Below are positions 44,358-52,242 of a stretch of DNA of 64,000 bases, in pieces. Positions within the stretch are counted from its first letter, which is position 1; each line of letters starts with the position of its first letter. The position numbers were made by a program, and so were the translations under genes. Origin of the DNA: Actinospineispora eucalypti (lineage in GTDB: Bacteria; Actinomycetota; Actinomycetes; Mycobacteriales; Pseudonocardiaceae); assembly GCA_014208095.1 (NCBI GenBank), contig JACHMT010000004.1, forward strand, positions 124,001-188,000. The letters run 5' to 3'. Under the pieces are notes generated by a model, which searched no databases, was not told the origin of the DNA, and saw nothing but the letters and a program-made list of their open reading frames with translations.

Positions 44358-45957
44358 GGCGGCGCAGCCGCGCGGCGCGGGCGGCCACCGGGGCGTGCCG
44401 GGGGTCGGTGCGGGCGAGCAGTTCGGCCAGCCGGCCGATCAGTTCGGCATCGTCCCCGGTGGCGTCGCCGTCGCCGCCCGCGCCGCCGGTGCCGGGCTGG
44501 GCGAGCAGCCACATCGCCTCCGGGTCGTCCGCGTCCAGCACGGCTCGGCGCAGCGTGGCGGCGAGCAGCTCGCGTTCCTCGCGCACGGCGGGCGCCTCCG
44601 AGTCGGGGCGCAGCGGACCGGGGTAAGCGGCCGCCGCCGCGCGGGGGCGGCCGCCGCGCAGCTCCTCCCGCACGCGCAGGAAGTCCGCATCCAGTTCGGC
44701 GTGCAGCCGGTAGGGGTTGGAGCGCAGCACGTCGGCGCCCAACCTCGCGCGCAGCCGGTGCACCTCGGCGCGCGCGGTCACCGGGTTGCCCCGCTCGCCG
44801 TACACCTCGGTGGCCAGCGTCTCCGCCGTCACCCCGGACGGGCGCAGGGCGAGCAGGGTGAGCATGTCCGCGTGCCGGCGAGTGAGGGCCAGATCGCGCC
44901 CGTTCAGCACCGCGACGGGCCGTTGGGCGCCCAGGAAGCGCAGCTCCAGCACCTGCGGCCGGCGCACCGCCGCCACCCCTTTGCTCTGCGTGGAAAAATG
45001 CAACGCAGCCGCCTTGCTCTGCGTGGGGATACGCAACAGGTAGGCACCGGGAAGCGGCTCCAGGATCGCGTCCCGGCCGTCCGGGAGCGCGATGCGCACC
45101 TCGTCCCCGGGCGAGCGTTGTGCTCCGGCGCCGGGAGGATCCGCGACATGGGGTGGTGAGAGGCGCGATATGGGCCGGGGGAGCCAGCCCGGGGGGTTGG
45201 TGGCGAGGACCCGGCCGGTTGGGGTGATCAGTGCGGCGGGGGTGGGGCCGGCCAGGCGGGGCAGCCAGCGCTCGCGCAGGCGCTCGTCGCCGATCCGCAT
45301 CCGCTCCCGCAGCTGTCCCTCGGCCAGCTTGGCGGCCGCGTTGACCAGCGCCATGGTCGACGGGTGGAAGCCGCGCATCGGCCCGGTCACGTCCACCACG
45401 CCGATGATCCGGCCGGTGTCCGGGTCGTGCACCGGGGAGGCCGCGCAGGTCCAGGCGTGATAGGTGCGGACCAGGTGTTCGGCCGAGTGGATGGCCACGG
45501 CGACGCCCTCGGCCAGCGCGGTGCCCATCGCGTTGGTGCCGATCACGTCCTCGGACCAGCGCGTGCCCTCCACCAGGCCGATCTTCTCCGCGCGGTGCAG
45601 CACGCCGTGCTGGCCCTCCCGCCACAGGATGTGCCCGCGCGCATCGGTGATGATCATCATGTGGTTGGCCTCGTCGGCCACTGAGACCAGGGTCTCGCGC
45701 AACACCGGGAGGGCCTGCGCCAGCGGGTGCGCGGAGCGGAACTCGGTCAGCTCGGGCCGTTCGAAGACGGTCGGCGGCCCGGCCAGCTCGGGGTCCACCC
45801 GCGCGGCCAGTGACCGCCGCCAGGACTCGGAAACCACCGGCCTGGCCAGCGCGGGAGCGGGCGAACCGGTGAGCATGGCCTCCCGTATCCGGGCGAGCAG
45901 CCTGGCCCGCGCAACCGGGTCCGCCGGTCGCGGCCGGGCAGCGCCGGGGAGGCCCAC
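44353..45957 (-). CDS. GAF-domain transcriptional regulator (AcoR-like sensor, winged-helix output)
   Basis: This 534-aa protein has an N-terminal sensor region similar to AcoR-type activators (SWRRSLAARVDPELAGPP; VADEANHMMIITDARGHILW; GTNAMGTALAEGVAVAIHSAEHLV; CAASPVHDPDTGRIIGVVDVTG), which is a GAF domain. There is no sigma-54 AAA+ domain. Instead the C-terminal half has a winged-helix-like segment (RHADMLTLLALRPSGVTAETLATEVYG...AEVHRLRARLG). It probably controls the convergent aldehyde dehydrogenase. An 11-residue duplication (TQSKAAALHFS then TQSKGVAAVRR) sits between sensor and output domains. Confidence 0.85.
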   Translation of the reverse strand: MGLPGAARPRPADPVARARLLARIREAMLTGSPAPALARPVVSESWRRSLAARVDPELAGPPTVFERPELTEFRSAHPLAQALPVLRETLVSVADEANHMMIITDARGHILWREGQHGVLHRAEKIGLVEGTRWSEDVIGTNAMGTALAEGVAVAIHSAEHLVRTYHAWTCAASPVHDPDTGRIIGVVDVTGPMRGFHPSTMALVNAAAKLAEGQLRERMRIGDERLRERWLPRLAGPTPAALITPTGRVLATNPPGWLPRPISRLSPPHVADPPGAGAQRSPGDEVRIALPDGRDAILEPLPGAYLLRIPTQSKAAALHFSTQSKGVAAVRRPQVLELRFLGAQRPVAVLNGRDLALTRRHADMLTLLALRPSGVTAETLATEVYGERGNPVTARAEVHRLRARLGADVLRSNPYRLHAELDADFLRVREELRGGRPRAAAAAYPGPLRPDSEAPAVREERELLAATLRRAVLDADDPEAMWLLAQPGTGGAGGDGDATGDDAELIGRLAELLARTDPRHAPVAARAARLRRP

Positions 45958-46029
45958 CGACCCATTCTGCGTGGTCAGTGCGCCTTAGGCAACCCTCAAT
46001 TGAATTCGCATCCGCGTATATTTGACCGG

Positions 46030-46530
46030 CTAATCGCCGTGAACGAGCGGATTGCTGGCCCAGTCACGCACGTTGACCTGATCGCACTCGCGGGCGAACG
46101 CGTCCACCTCCTCCGGTGTGGGCGGCTCCGGGCGCCGGCCGAGCTCGGCCAGGCCCCGGAAGTACCGTTCCCTGGGGGCGCCCGGCACGAACAGGATGAG
46201 AAAGCGGGTCGGCTCGTCGCCGTGGCCCCGGAAGGCGTGCATGCCGTGCGGCGGCACGTGCAGGAAGTCGCCGGAGCCGGCGACCCGCCAGTCCCGCCCG
46301 CTCATCACGGCCAGCCGCCCGGAGATCACGTAGAACGACTCGGAGAACCCCTGGTGGTAGTGCGGTACGGCGCCGGGCCGGCCGGGTTCGATGGTGATCT
46401 CGAACAGGCCGAACTCGCGGCGCACCGAGTCGCCGGGCGCGACGAACCGGGTGGAGTTCCCGGTCACCGGGCCCAGCCGCTCGGTCTCCGCCACCGGCCG
46501 CCACACCGCGTTCGGTTCCGGAATTGTCAC
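46030..46530 (-). CDS. Cupin-domain protein
   Basis: This 166-aa single-domain cupin has motif 1 GAVPHYHQGFSESFYVISGRLAV, with two His and one Glu as metal ligands, and motif 2 GSGDFLHVPPHGMHAFRGHG. The reaction is not predictable; cupins include dioxygenases, isomerases and sensors. The C-terminal helix region (PTPEEVDAFARECDQVNV) is extra to the barrel. A 62-codon membrane gene lies 9 bp upstream on the same strand. Confidence 0.85.
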   Translation of the reverse strand: MTIPEPNAVWRPVAETERLGPVTGNSTRFVAPGDSVRREFGLFEITIEPGRPGAVPHYHQGFSESFYVISGRLAVMSGRDWRVAGSGDFLHVPPHGMHAFRGHGDEPTRFLILFVPGAPRERYFRGLAELGRRPEPPTPEEVDAFARECDQVNVRDWASNPLVHGD

Positions 46531-46539
46531 CCGTCGACG

Positions 46540-46728
46540 TTATCCTCCGCTGTGGTCTGACCAGTGAGCGACGGTAGACACCTGCGCCGTCGGCATGTGG
46601 TCGGCGATGGTGTCTATGCCGGTGATCAGGATGGCGATGAGCGTGGCCGCGGCGATCAGCAGCGTGGCTCGCCAGAACACCACGGCGGCGAGTGCTACGA
46701 CCACGCAGACCAGGAATGACGTTGACAT
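46540..46728 (-). CDS. Small membrane protein
   Basis: This 62-aa protein has an N-terminal hydrophobic stretch of about 35 residues (LVCVVVALAAVVF, then ATLLIAAATLIAILITGI), probably one or two membrane helices, and a polar His-containing tail. The ATG is preceded by GGGGAGG at good spacing, which supports translation. No family is recognised. It lies 9 bp before the cupin gene and divergent from the GntR regulator. Confidence 0.6.
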   Translation of the reverse strand: MSTSFLVCVVVALAAVVFWRATLLIAAATLIAILITGIDTIADHMPTAQVSTVAHWSDHSGG

Positions 46729-46947
46729 CTGGGACCTCCCCGATAGCTCCCGACGTACAGGTATATAGTGCGGTCGCAGTCAGAAGTCTGTCAACACAGA
46801 GCGGTCGTCAGACTACAGTCGTCCGAACGGTGGTTGACGGACTTCCGCAATGCTCGTAGCGTTGCCGACCTCACTGCCCCACGGCCGGCCGGACGAGTGT
46901 CGCGGGCATCCCATCCGCATCGGGACAGCGGGAGAGGTTCAAGGACG

Positions 46948-47709
46948 ATGCAGGAGCAGGCGGATGTCGATCCGCGCTTCGAGCTGAAGATCGATCCGGG
47001 GCGGGCGCTGCCGGAGGCAATCGCCGACAAGCTGCGACAACTCGTGGAAGAAGGCGAGTACAAGCCCGGTGGCCGGCTGCCCAACGAGGCCGAGCTGGCC
47101 CGCAAGCTGAAAGTCGCGCGCAGCTCCGTGCGCACCGCGCTGCAACGGCTGGAGGCGATGCGGATCCTCGAGGTGCGGCGCGGGCGCGGCTGGTACGTGC
47201 GCCGGGCGCCGGCCGAGTCGAGCGGTCCGCTGGACGCGCGCGACTACCAGGTCAGTGACCTGTTCGAGTTGCGCATCGGCCTCGAGGGGCTGGCGGCCAG
47301 CCTGGCGGCGGTGCGCATCACCGAGGGTGAGCTGGAGGACCTGGCGAAGATCAACAAACAGCACCAGGAGGCGGACGACCGGGAGGAGATGCTGCGCACC
47401 GACGTCGCGTTCCACGAGGCGATCGTCCGGGCGGCCCGCAACACCGCGTTGGAGCGGACCTACCAGGGCATCATCGGCGAGCTCGCCGACTGGCGGTTCC
47501 AGAGTTTCGCCGCGCCCGGGGTCGGCCGGCGGTCCGCACGCGAGCACAGCAAGGTGCTGCGGTACCTGCGCAACCACGACCCCGGTGGCGCCCGGGTGGC
47601 GATGAACGGCCACCTGCAGCGGCTTTACGACGAGCTCCCGGAGATCGGCGCGGAGCCGCTGGACACCACGGAGAGCGTGGTCGACCTCGACCCGGAGTGG
47701 CGCGACTAG
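46948..47709 (+). CDS. GntR-family regulator, FadR subfamily
   Basis: This 253-aa regulator starts at ATG 46948 (MQEQADVDPRFELKID). The N-terminal winged helix is IADKLRQLVEEGEYKPGGRLPNEAELARKLKVARSSVRTALQRLE. The C-terminal FCD ligand-binding domain has DLFELRIGLEGLAASLA, DVAFHEAIVRAARN and REHSKVLRYLRNHD, including likely metal-binding Asp/His residues. Such proteins are metabolite-responsive repressors. Its target could be the divergent membrane-protein/cupin genes or the downstream cluster. Confidence 0.92.
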   Translation: MQEQADVDPRFELKIDPGRALPEAIADKLRQLVEEGEYKPGGRLPNEAELARKLKVARSSVRTALQRLEAMRILEVRRGRGWYVRRAPAESSGPLDARDYQVSDLFELRIGLEGLAASLAAVRITEGELEDLAKINKQHQEADDREEMLRTDVAFHEAIVRAARNTALERTYQGIIGELADWRFQSFAAPGVGRRSAREHSKVLRYLRNHDPGGARVAMNGHLQRLYDELPEIGAEPLDTTESVVDLDPEWRD

Positions 47710-47779
47710 CGACGCGCTTCCGACGCGCGCTGGCAATTCGGCACTAGTAGATTCAGCCGAATCGCCGGGGGGTGTCGCG

Positions 47780-48820
47780 ATGGGGCTTTGGCTGGGGGTG
47801 GCCGCTGCCCTGCTCACGATCCTGGTGCTGTTCGGGCTGCTGGTGCTGGTGGGGTATCTGTTCCGCGCGCGACTGCGCGCCTGGGCGCAGTCGCAGCTGG
47901 CCGAGATCTCCGGCCCGGCCGTGGTCCGCTCGCTGCCGCCGCGGACCGCGTTGCAGGCGGTGCTGGCCCCGCTGTACGGCGACAAGGCGGTCCACGACGA
48001 TGTGCTGCTCGCCGTGCTCGGCGGTGCCGGGCGGGAGTGGGACGGCCGGGACACCATGGCCAGCCGGGTGGTCGACGCGCACTTCCTGCTGCGCTCGCTG
48101 GACGAGACCACCTGCCGCAGCGAGGCCACCTGGACCTACGAGTTCACCCCGGTGCAGGACAGCCACCTGTTGGTGATCTTCGGTACGCACGACCGGGAGA
48201 TCGCCGCCTCGGTCATGCGGGAACGGCTGTACCCGCTCTATGAGCTGTGGCTGCTGAATACCGAGGACGAGCTGGAGGACTTCGTCGGCGAACTGCGCGC
48301 GGCCATGGAGATCGGCGTCAGCTACCGGGACACCGACGGGATGCTGCACACGGTGCCGCCGCGGGCGCACCCGGGCGAGGAGGTCAGGCTCCGCGACTTC
48401 CCCGAGGTGATCCGCCTGCCCACCGAGCAGAACGGGCACGACCTGCGCATCGTGCGGTACTACCTGCACGAGCTGGCCGACGACGACCACGTGGTGGACA
48501 CCGTGCAGAGCGTCACCGTGCGCGCGTCCAACAACGCCGAGAACCGGGGCTTTTTTGCCTGGACCGCGCCCTACCCGTGCTTCGTGCGCAGCGTGGTCTT
48601 CGACCTGACCGACCTGGCCCGGGAGGGCGAGACGCTGGCCTACCGGGTGGTGCCGTCGGCGGCCGGGTGGTACCGGCTGGACGTGGAGCGGGAGTGGGTG
48701 GTGGGGGTCGGCACGCTGCGTTTCGAGCTCAACTCCTGGATGCTGACCGGCCACGGCGTGACGCTAGTCTGGCGCTCCCTCGACGGAGTGGAGCGGAAGC
48801 GTGGGTTGCGCGAGCGCTGA
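47780..48820 (+). CDS. Membrane-anchored protein of unknown function
   Basis: This 346-aa protein has one N-terminal membrane helix (LWLGVAAALLTILVLFGLLVLVGYLF, 3-28) and a mainly cytoplasmic remainder. Visible segments are a helical region to about 90, an alpha/beta region (YEFTPVQDSHLLVIFGTHDREIAAS), an acidic helix NTEDELEDFVGELRAAM, and a beta-rich C-terminus with VTLVWRSLDG. I do not recognise the family. The 3' end overlaps the HExxH enzyme gene by 20 nt, so the two are translationally coupled and probably act together. Confidence 0.75.
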   Translation: MGLWLGVAAALLTILVLFGLLVLVGYLFRARLRAWAQSQLAEISGPAVVRSLPPRTALQAVLAPLYGDKAVHDDVLLAVLGGAGREWDGRDTMASRVVDAHFLLRSLDETTCRSEATWTYEFTPVQDSHLLVIFGTHDREIAASVMRERLYPLYELWLLNTEDELEDFVGELRAAMEIGVSYRDTDGMLHTVPPRAHPGEEVRLRDFPEVIRLPTEQNGHDLRIVRYYLHELADDDHVVDTVQSVTVRASNNAENRGFFAWTAPYPCFVRSVVFDLTDLAREGETLAYRVVPSAAGWYRLDVEREWVVGVGTLRFELNSWMLTGHGVTLVWRSLDGVERKRGLRER

Positions 48821-49904
48821 CCTCATCGCCCGGGCGCACGGCCGGTTCGGGTCGGCCGGGGAGGTCGTCGCGCAGCGCCGGGCCGTCTACCGGCTGGCCG
48901 TCGAGCTGCTCGACCGGGAGGCCGACCCGGCCGACCGGGAGGTCGACGCCGAGATCGACACGGACCGGCTGGACAACCCGATCTCACGCGGCCATCTGGG
49001 CGAGGTGCTCAGCGGCCGCGCCGCCTTCTCGCCGGACGAACTGCGCCCGCTCACCGAGCTGACCGGTCCGGTGGCGGGCCCGGTGCGGGTGGTCCAGCGT
49101 GGCGAGGAGGCCCTCGCGCCGGCGCTGGCCCGGGTGAGCACCGAGCTGCGCCGGCACCGGGCCGGGGGAGGCCCGCCGGTCCTGCTCACCGCCGGTGCGG
49201 CGGGGTTTGCCCAGGCCAGGCGGGTGCTCCTGGACGGCGTCGAGGTGGCGCTGAAGGCGGTGCCGGAGCTGGCCGCCGACCTGTTGCCGCACGTCGCGGC
49301 GTTCGCCATGGTCCGGGACGACACGGGGCGGCTCGGGTCGGCCTCCGCGCGGGAGTTTCCCGGCCTGGTGGTGTTGCCGGCGCCGTCGGTCGCGGCGGAG
49401 GCCGCCGAGGCGTTCCTGCACGAGGGCGCCCATCAGACGTTCTTCGACCTGGCGATCACGCGCGCGGTGTTCGGGGCCAACCAGTTCGACGCGCCGCCGA
49501 TGCCTCCGAGCTGGGCCGGCGGTGCCGAGTGGCCGCTGGAGCAGACCTTCGCCGCCTGGCACGCGTACCGCTGTCTGACCGCGTTCGCCGAGGTGTCCGA
49601 CTCACCACCGGGGGCGTCGTTGCTGCCCGTCGCGGCCGAACGGGCCGAGGAGCTGGGCGACTGGTTACGCGCGCACGGCGAGCACCTCGGGCCAGACGGC
49701 CACCGGTTGCTCGACGCCGTGGACGGCCGCGCCCCGGACGCCCCGCCTTCGGCCGCGCCGGCCGCGCCGTCGACGTCCGACCCGGGAATGCGGACGCTCC
49801 GGTTCGCCGGACGAACGCTGATCGCCCGCCACGCCGACGCCCTGGAGTTCTTCTGGAGGGAGGACCTGGCCCCGGCCGGTCCGCGCCCGGCCGAGGGTCC
49901 CTGA
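48801..49904 (+). CDS. HExxH-type protein, putative peptide-modifying (beta-hydroxylase-like) enzyme
   Basis: This 367-aa protein starts at GTG. Residues 195-265 contain AEAFLHEGAHQTFFDLAI (His207, Glu208, His211), then PPSWAGGAEWPLEQTFAAWHAYRCLTAFAE with a possible third ligand at His254. The spacing and the Trp-containing segment after the HExxH resemble the 'HExxH motif-containing putative peptide modification' family (TIGR04267-like; some members are named aKG-HExxH peptide beta-hydroxylases) more than a protease. There is no signal peptide or membrane span. It is coupled to the upstream membrane protein and followed by a 50-aa peptide gene. The function is inferred from motif and context. 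Confidence 0.65.
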   Translation: MGCASADLIARAHGRFGSAGEVVAQRRAVYRLAVELLDREADPADREVDAEIDTDRLDNPISRGHLGEVLSGRAAFSPDELRPLTELTGPVAGPVRVVQRGEEALAPALARVSTELRRHRAGGGPPVLLTAGAAGFAQARRVLLDGVEVALKAVPELAADLLPHVAAFAMVRDDTGRLGSASAREFPGLVVLPAPSVAAEAAEAFLHEGAHQTFFDLAITRAVFGANQFDAPPMPPSWAGGAEWPLEQTFAAWHAYRCLTAFAEVSDSPPGASLLPVAAERAEELGDWLRAHGEHLGPDGHRLLDAVDGRAPDAPPSAAPAAPSTSDPGMRTLRFAGRTLIARHADALEFFWREDLAPAGPRPAEGP

Positions 49905-50034
49905 AGATCACTCGGCGGAGCCGGATATTGGGCGAACCTTCCGGCGTTGCGCTCTCGTTTTCGGGGCAAGGGCTCGGAATACTGCCCTTACTCCCAGCCT
50001 CAAGTCGATCTCAGTTCAGAGAGGTCCGCGTCAC

Positions 50035-50187
50035 ATGTCTGTGGACGCCGGTAAGGAGCGGGCGCAGAGCGCGCCGGCCCACCGCATCACCTGGTTTGCC
50101 CCGGAGCGCCCGGTGGAGAACGGCACGGTGTACGTACGGCCCGAGCCGCCGGCGGACGCCGGCGAGCCGGCCGACGGGACCGACTAA
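50035..50187 (+). CDS. 50-residue peptide, candidate substrate of the HExxH enzyme
   Basis: ATG 50035 opens a 50-codon frame (start MSVDAGKERAQSAPAHRITW, end PPADAGEPADGTD, stop TAA). GAGAGG lies about 10 nt upstream. Translation shows a basic N-terminal part, a central aromatic/charged stretch ITWFAPERPVENGTVYVRPE and an acidic Pro/Ala/Gly tail. There is no signal peptide and no Cys, so lanthionine or disulphide chemistry is excluded. It begins 130 bp after the HExxH gene and ends overlapping the sirtuin stop by 3 nt. Whether it is translated, and whether it is a modification substrate, are inferences. Confidence 0.5.
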   Translation: MSVDAGKERAQSAPAHRITWFAPERPVENGTVYVRPEPPADAGEPADGTD

Positions 50188-51074
50188 ACCACTTCCCCGC
50201 CGGCGGAGCCGGCGGGCGGGGTCGGGTGCCCAGTTCGGCGCCCGGCGGGAACACCGGCGGGTTCGACCAGCTCGGACAGCCGGCGCAGCGCCTCGGCGGC
50301 GGGCAGGGCCAGCGCCACGCCCCGGCCGTGGCGGACCGCGGGTTCCCGGGTGTTGATCCGGATCAGCGCGCCGGAGCTGGCGGCGGCGAGTTCGGCGTGC
50401 CGGCGGACCGTCGGCACGGCGGTGCCGGCGCCGATCTCCAGCACTACCAGGCGGGCGCCGTCCGCGCGCAACCCGCGCAGCCAGCGGGTGTGCCGCCGCG
50501 CCTGTTCCTCGGTGCGCGCGGGCAGCCAGTCCAGGTCGCCGAACATCAGGATGTTGGGCCGGGCGAGCGCGCCGCAGTCGGGGCAGCCGGGCAACGGCGG
50601 GCGGGCTCGCATGCTCGCCTCGTCGATGTCCACGGTGACGCCGTCGGCCGGCCAGATCCGTTCGCCGTGGCCGGCCAGGCACTGCAGGTGGTGGATCGAC
50701 CCGTGGCACTCCAGCACGGTGTCCTCGGCGAACCCGGCGCGCTGGAACTGGCCGTCCACGTTCGAGGTGAACACGCGCGCCGGCCGGCTCGCCGCCCAGC
50801 GCCGGAGCACGCCGAAGCCGGCGTGCGGCGTGGTGGCCCGGTAGAGCGCCATGCGGTGCCCGTAGAAGCCCCAGGCCAGATCCGGGTCGGCGGCGAAGTG
50901 CGCCGGGTCGGCCAGTTCCTCGAAGGCCAGGCCGAGCCGGCGGTACGGCGGGTAGGCCCGCCAGAACCCCTCGGCCCCCCGGAAGTCCGGCAGCCCGGAG
51001 TCCACTCCGATTCCGGCGCCGGCGCAGAACAGGAGCGCGTCCGCGCCGGCGATCAGCTCGGCCGCGCGGACCAG
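50184..51074 (-). CDS. Sirtuin-family NAD-dependent deacylase
   Basis: This Sir2-fold protein has about 296 residues. FCAGAGIGVDSGLPDFRGAEGFW is the NAD-binding motif, TSNVDGQFQRAGF and ECHGSIHHLQC hold the catalytic Asn/Asp/His, and GCPDCGALARPNILMFGD gives one Cys pair of the zinc site; the first pair shows only one Cys. It removes acyl groups from lysines using NAD+. No ATG, GTG or TTG occurs in frame near the required N-terminus. CTG at 51072-51074, with GACGAGG just upstream, is the best start, and ATC at 51098 the alternative. It lies 16 bp downstream of mhuD. Confidence 0.85.
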   Translation of the reverse strand: MVRAAELIAGADALLFCAGAGIGVDSGLPDFRGAEGFWRAYPPYRRLGLAFEELADPAHFAADPDLAWGFYGHRMALYRATTPHAGFGVLRRWAASRPARVFTSNVDGQFQRAGFAEDTVLECHGSIHHLQCLAGHGERIWPADGVTVDIDEASMRARPPLPGCPDCGALARPNILMFGDLDWLPARTEEQARRHTRWLRGLRADGARLVVLEIGAGTAVPTVRRHAELAAASSGALIRINTREPAVRHGRGVALALPAAEALRRLSELVEPAGVPAGRRTGHPTPPAGSAGGEVV

Positions 51075-51090
51075 CTCGGCCTCGTCCGGG

Positions 51091-51420
51091 CTAGAGATCC
51101 ACGACCTCGAACTCGAGCAGTGTGGCCTTGGGGGCCACCGGGCCGTTGCCGTGACCGTGACCGGAACCCAGCGGGCGGCCGCGCTCGCCGGCGTGGGCCT
51201 CGATCGCCGGGCCGGTGCGCCAGGCCTCGAAGGACGCCTCGTCCTCCCACAGGGTGACCACGAAGTAGCGCTTCTCGTTCTCCCCGGTGGGGCGCAGCAG
51301 CTGGAACGAGATGAAGCCGGGCTGGTTGTCCACCGCGTGCTTGCGGTTCGCGAACCGCTTCTCCAGCTCGGGGCCGGAGCCCTCGGGTACCTCGATTGCA
51401 TTGATCTTGACGACCGCCAT
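51091..51420 (-). CDS. mhuD: MhuD-like haem-degrading monooxygenase
   Basis: This 109-aa ABM-fold protein begins AVVKINAIEVPEGSGPELEKRF, very close to mycobacterial MhuD, which opens haem to mycobilin and releases iron. The residues corresponding to MhuD Asn7, Trp66 and His75 (haem ligand) are Asn7, Trp67 and His76 (GPAIEAHAGERGR). An extra Gly/His-rich insert GSGHGHGNGP precedes the final strand LLEFEVVDL. The neighbouring divergent alpha/beta hydrolase gene and mutY match the M. tuberculosis order around Rv3592 as I recall it. Only 18 bp separate it from the divergent start. Confidence 0.9.
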   Translation of the reverse strand: MAVVKINAIEVPEGSGPELEKRFANRKHAVDNQPGFISFQLLRPTGENEKRYFVVTLWEDEASFEAWRTGPAIEAHAGERGRPLGSGHGHGNGPVAPKATLLEFEVVDL

Positions 51421-51438
51421 GCGCCTAGGCTACCGGGC

Positions 51439-52242
51439 GTGCTGGACAGGCGGAGCGAGGTCACGGTGTCCGACGGCGCGCGCATCGCGGTGCGCGAGTA
51501 CGGCGGGCGGGGCCGGCCGATCCTGCTGTTGCACGGGCTGATGGGCCGGGCCAGCACCTGGTGGCGCACCGCGCGCTGGCTGGCCGACCACGGCCGGGTG
51601 GTGGCGCTGGATGCACGGGGCCACGGCGACTCGACCGGCACCGGTGACTGGCGCACCGAACGGTTCACCGCCGACGTCATCGAGGTGGCGGACGCGCTGG
51701 AGCTGGGTCCATCGGTGCTGGTCGGCCACTCGATGGGCGGGCTGCACGCCTGGTCGGCGGCCGCGCGGCGGCCCGACCTCGCGCACGCGCTGGTGGTCGA
51801 GGACATGGCCCCGGACCACCGGGGGCTGACCGCGCTGCCCTGGGTGTCCTGGTTCGAGGCGATGCCGGAGTCCTTCGACTCGATCGCCGCCGTGCGCGAC
51901 GCGTTCGGCTGGCCCCGGCCCAGCGTCGGCGAGTACCTCGCCGAGTGCGTCCGCGAGGGGCCGGACGGGTATCGCCTGCTCACCGGGCACGCGCTGGCCG
52001 CGACGATCGCCGGCGAGTGGGGCGAGCGGGACTTCTGGGACTCGGTGCGCGGGGTGCGCTGTCCGGCGCTGCTGCTGGAGGCCGAGGAGTCGCCGATCGC
52101 CTCCGAGCAGATGGCGGAGATGGCTCACGCGATGCCGGCCGCGCGGCACGTGCGGGTCGCCGGCACCGGCCACCTGCTGCACGACGACGACCCCCGGCGC
52201 TACCGGGAGCTGGTTTCCGGTTTCCTCAGCGCAGTCGGGTGA
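51439..52242 (+). CDS. Alpha/beta hydrolase
   Basis: This 267-aa hydrolase starts at GTG 51439 (VLDRRSEVTVSDGARIAVREY). The nucleophile elbow is GHSMGGLHAW (Ser near residue 97), the oxyanion region is LLHGLMGRASTWW, and the catalytic His is in GTGHLLHDDD. The acid is probably the Asp/Glu near LLLEAEESPI. The substrate is unknown. It is divergent from mhuD with an 18-bp gap and overlaps the 2H phosphoesterase gene tail to tail by 17 nt. Confidence 0.9.
   Translation: MLDRRSEVTVSDGARIAVREYGGRGRPILLLHGLMGRASTWWRTARWLADHGRVVALDARGHGDSTGTGDWRTERFTADVIEVADALELGPSVLVGHSMGGLHAWSAAARRPDLAHALVVEDMAPDHRGLTALPWVSWFEAMPESFDSIAAVRDAFGWPRPSVGEYLAECVREGPDGYRLLTGHALAATIAGEWGERDFWDSVRGVRCPALLLEAEESPIASEQMAEMAHAMPAARHVRVAGTGHLLHDDDPRRYRELVSGFLSAVG

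Noticed and set aside
48801..49904. Ordinary secreted zinc protease for the HEGAH protein
   Set aside because: There is no signal peptide, and the sequence after the motif matches the putative peptide-modifying HExxH group better; a protease is kept only as an alternative.
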